In this document: positions 63,737 through 64,000 of the stretch, in pieces
How positions within the stretch are numbered: the first letter of the stretch is position 1
How the letters are laid out: each line of letters opens with the position of its first letter
NCBI GenBank assembly: GCA_943737045.1
Contig: CALSFV010000106.1
Location: 1 to 64,000 of the forward strand
Direction: 5' to 3'
Source of the DNA: Parapristionchus giblindavisi
Lineage: Eukaryota > Nematoda > Chromadorea > Rhabditida > Diplogasteridae
Length of the DNA stretch: 64,000 bases
Translations under genes and position numbers: made by a program
Notes under the pieces: generated by a model
Databases searched by the model: none
What the model was told of the DNA's origin: nothing
What the model saw: the letters and a program-made list of their open reading frames with translations, nothing else

Positions 63737-63885
63737 AACTAACCATCTAGTTCATCTCGCCGTCTGCACTCTCACATAACCATGATATGTTCTCTCTCTG
63801 CTTCTCGCTTCTATCCAATTCATCTCGCCGTCGGCACTATCTCATAGTCATGGTATGTTCTCTCTCTCTCTCTCTCCCTCGCTCC
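63590..63885 (+). repeat. degenerate CT-rich minisatellite
   Basis: About four imperfect units of roughly 65-85 bp built from a CCATCTAGTCCGTCTCGTTG-like word followed by a CT run. The longest pure (CT)n is 63691-63734. The last 115 bases of the window show no feature. Confidence 0.75.
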
Positions 63886-64000
63886 ATGTAATGATGGAGA
63901 ATCAATCTTGAGCATCATCACAAGTACTTTCAGCATTCAGCAACGATTCGATGGTTCATTCAGCCACGAAGTGCCTTCCCCCCTCAGAGTGCACTCTCTC

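Overview
The window looks like a nematode nuclear genome (Rhabditina-like). It is AT-rich, with short introns of about 40-130 bp using GTAAGT-type donors and TTTCAG/TTTTAG acceptors, and likely trans-splice acceptors just upstream of start codons. It holds nematode-type families (NAS-type astacins, a GLYAT-like N-acyltransferase) and dense small inverted-repeat transposons. The astacin gene has 17 exons for 441 codons, which is intron-dense compared with what I would expect in Caenorhabditis elegans. The genus cannot be fixed from the sequence alone.

Layout. 1-13.7 kb: no convincing gene. It holds purine/pyrimidine tracts, a (GATCAAA)n minisatellite, a dead mariner element (4132-5294), TTAA-flanked and TA-flanked foldback MITEs (two of them carrying tRNA-like modules), one nested MITE pair and a three-copy foldback repeat (12.37-13.71 kb). 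13.95-22.37 kb: one large inverted repeat with arms of about 2.99 kb and a 2.45 kb spacer. 22.9-25.5 kb: a minus-strand GLYAT-like acyltransferase. 27.85-29.01 kb: a plus-strand five-exon trypsin-fold protein lacking the catalytic His and Ser. 29.26-63.2 kb: a head-to-tail array of astacin metalloprotease genes, with unit 3697 bp (3958 bp where a 259 bp MITE plus its TA duplication is inserted). It contains eight apparently complete copies, a ninth cut off after the zinc-motif exon, and an orphan last exon at the left edge. 63.2-64 kb: a hairpin repeat with 37 bp tandem repeats, a tRNA-like relic and CT-rich minisatellite DNA.

How it fits together. The array encodes many near-identical secreted zinc endopeptidases (signal peptide, propeptide, astacin domain, EGF-like, CUB). 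Each has its own TATA-like box and acceptor, so the plausible effect is high dosage of one secreted protease. Shared and private transposon insertions and mosaic substitutions record repeated unequal exchange or conversion between units. The trypsin-fold gene next door ends in a 3' flank that is itself a diverged astacin 3' flank, which ties it to the history of the array.

Coordinates of exons and element ends were read by eye. Family names rest on recognised motifs, not on database searches.
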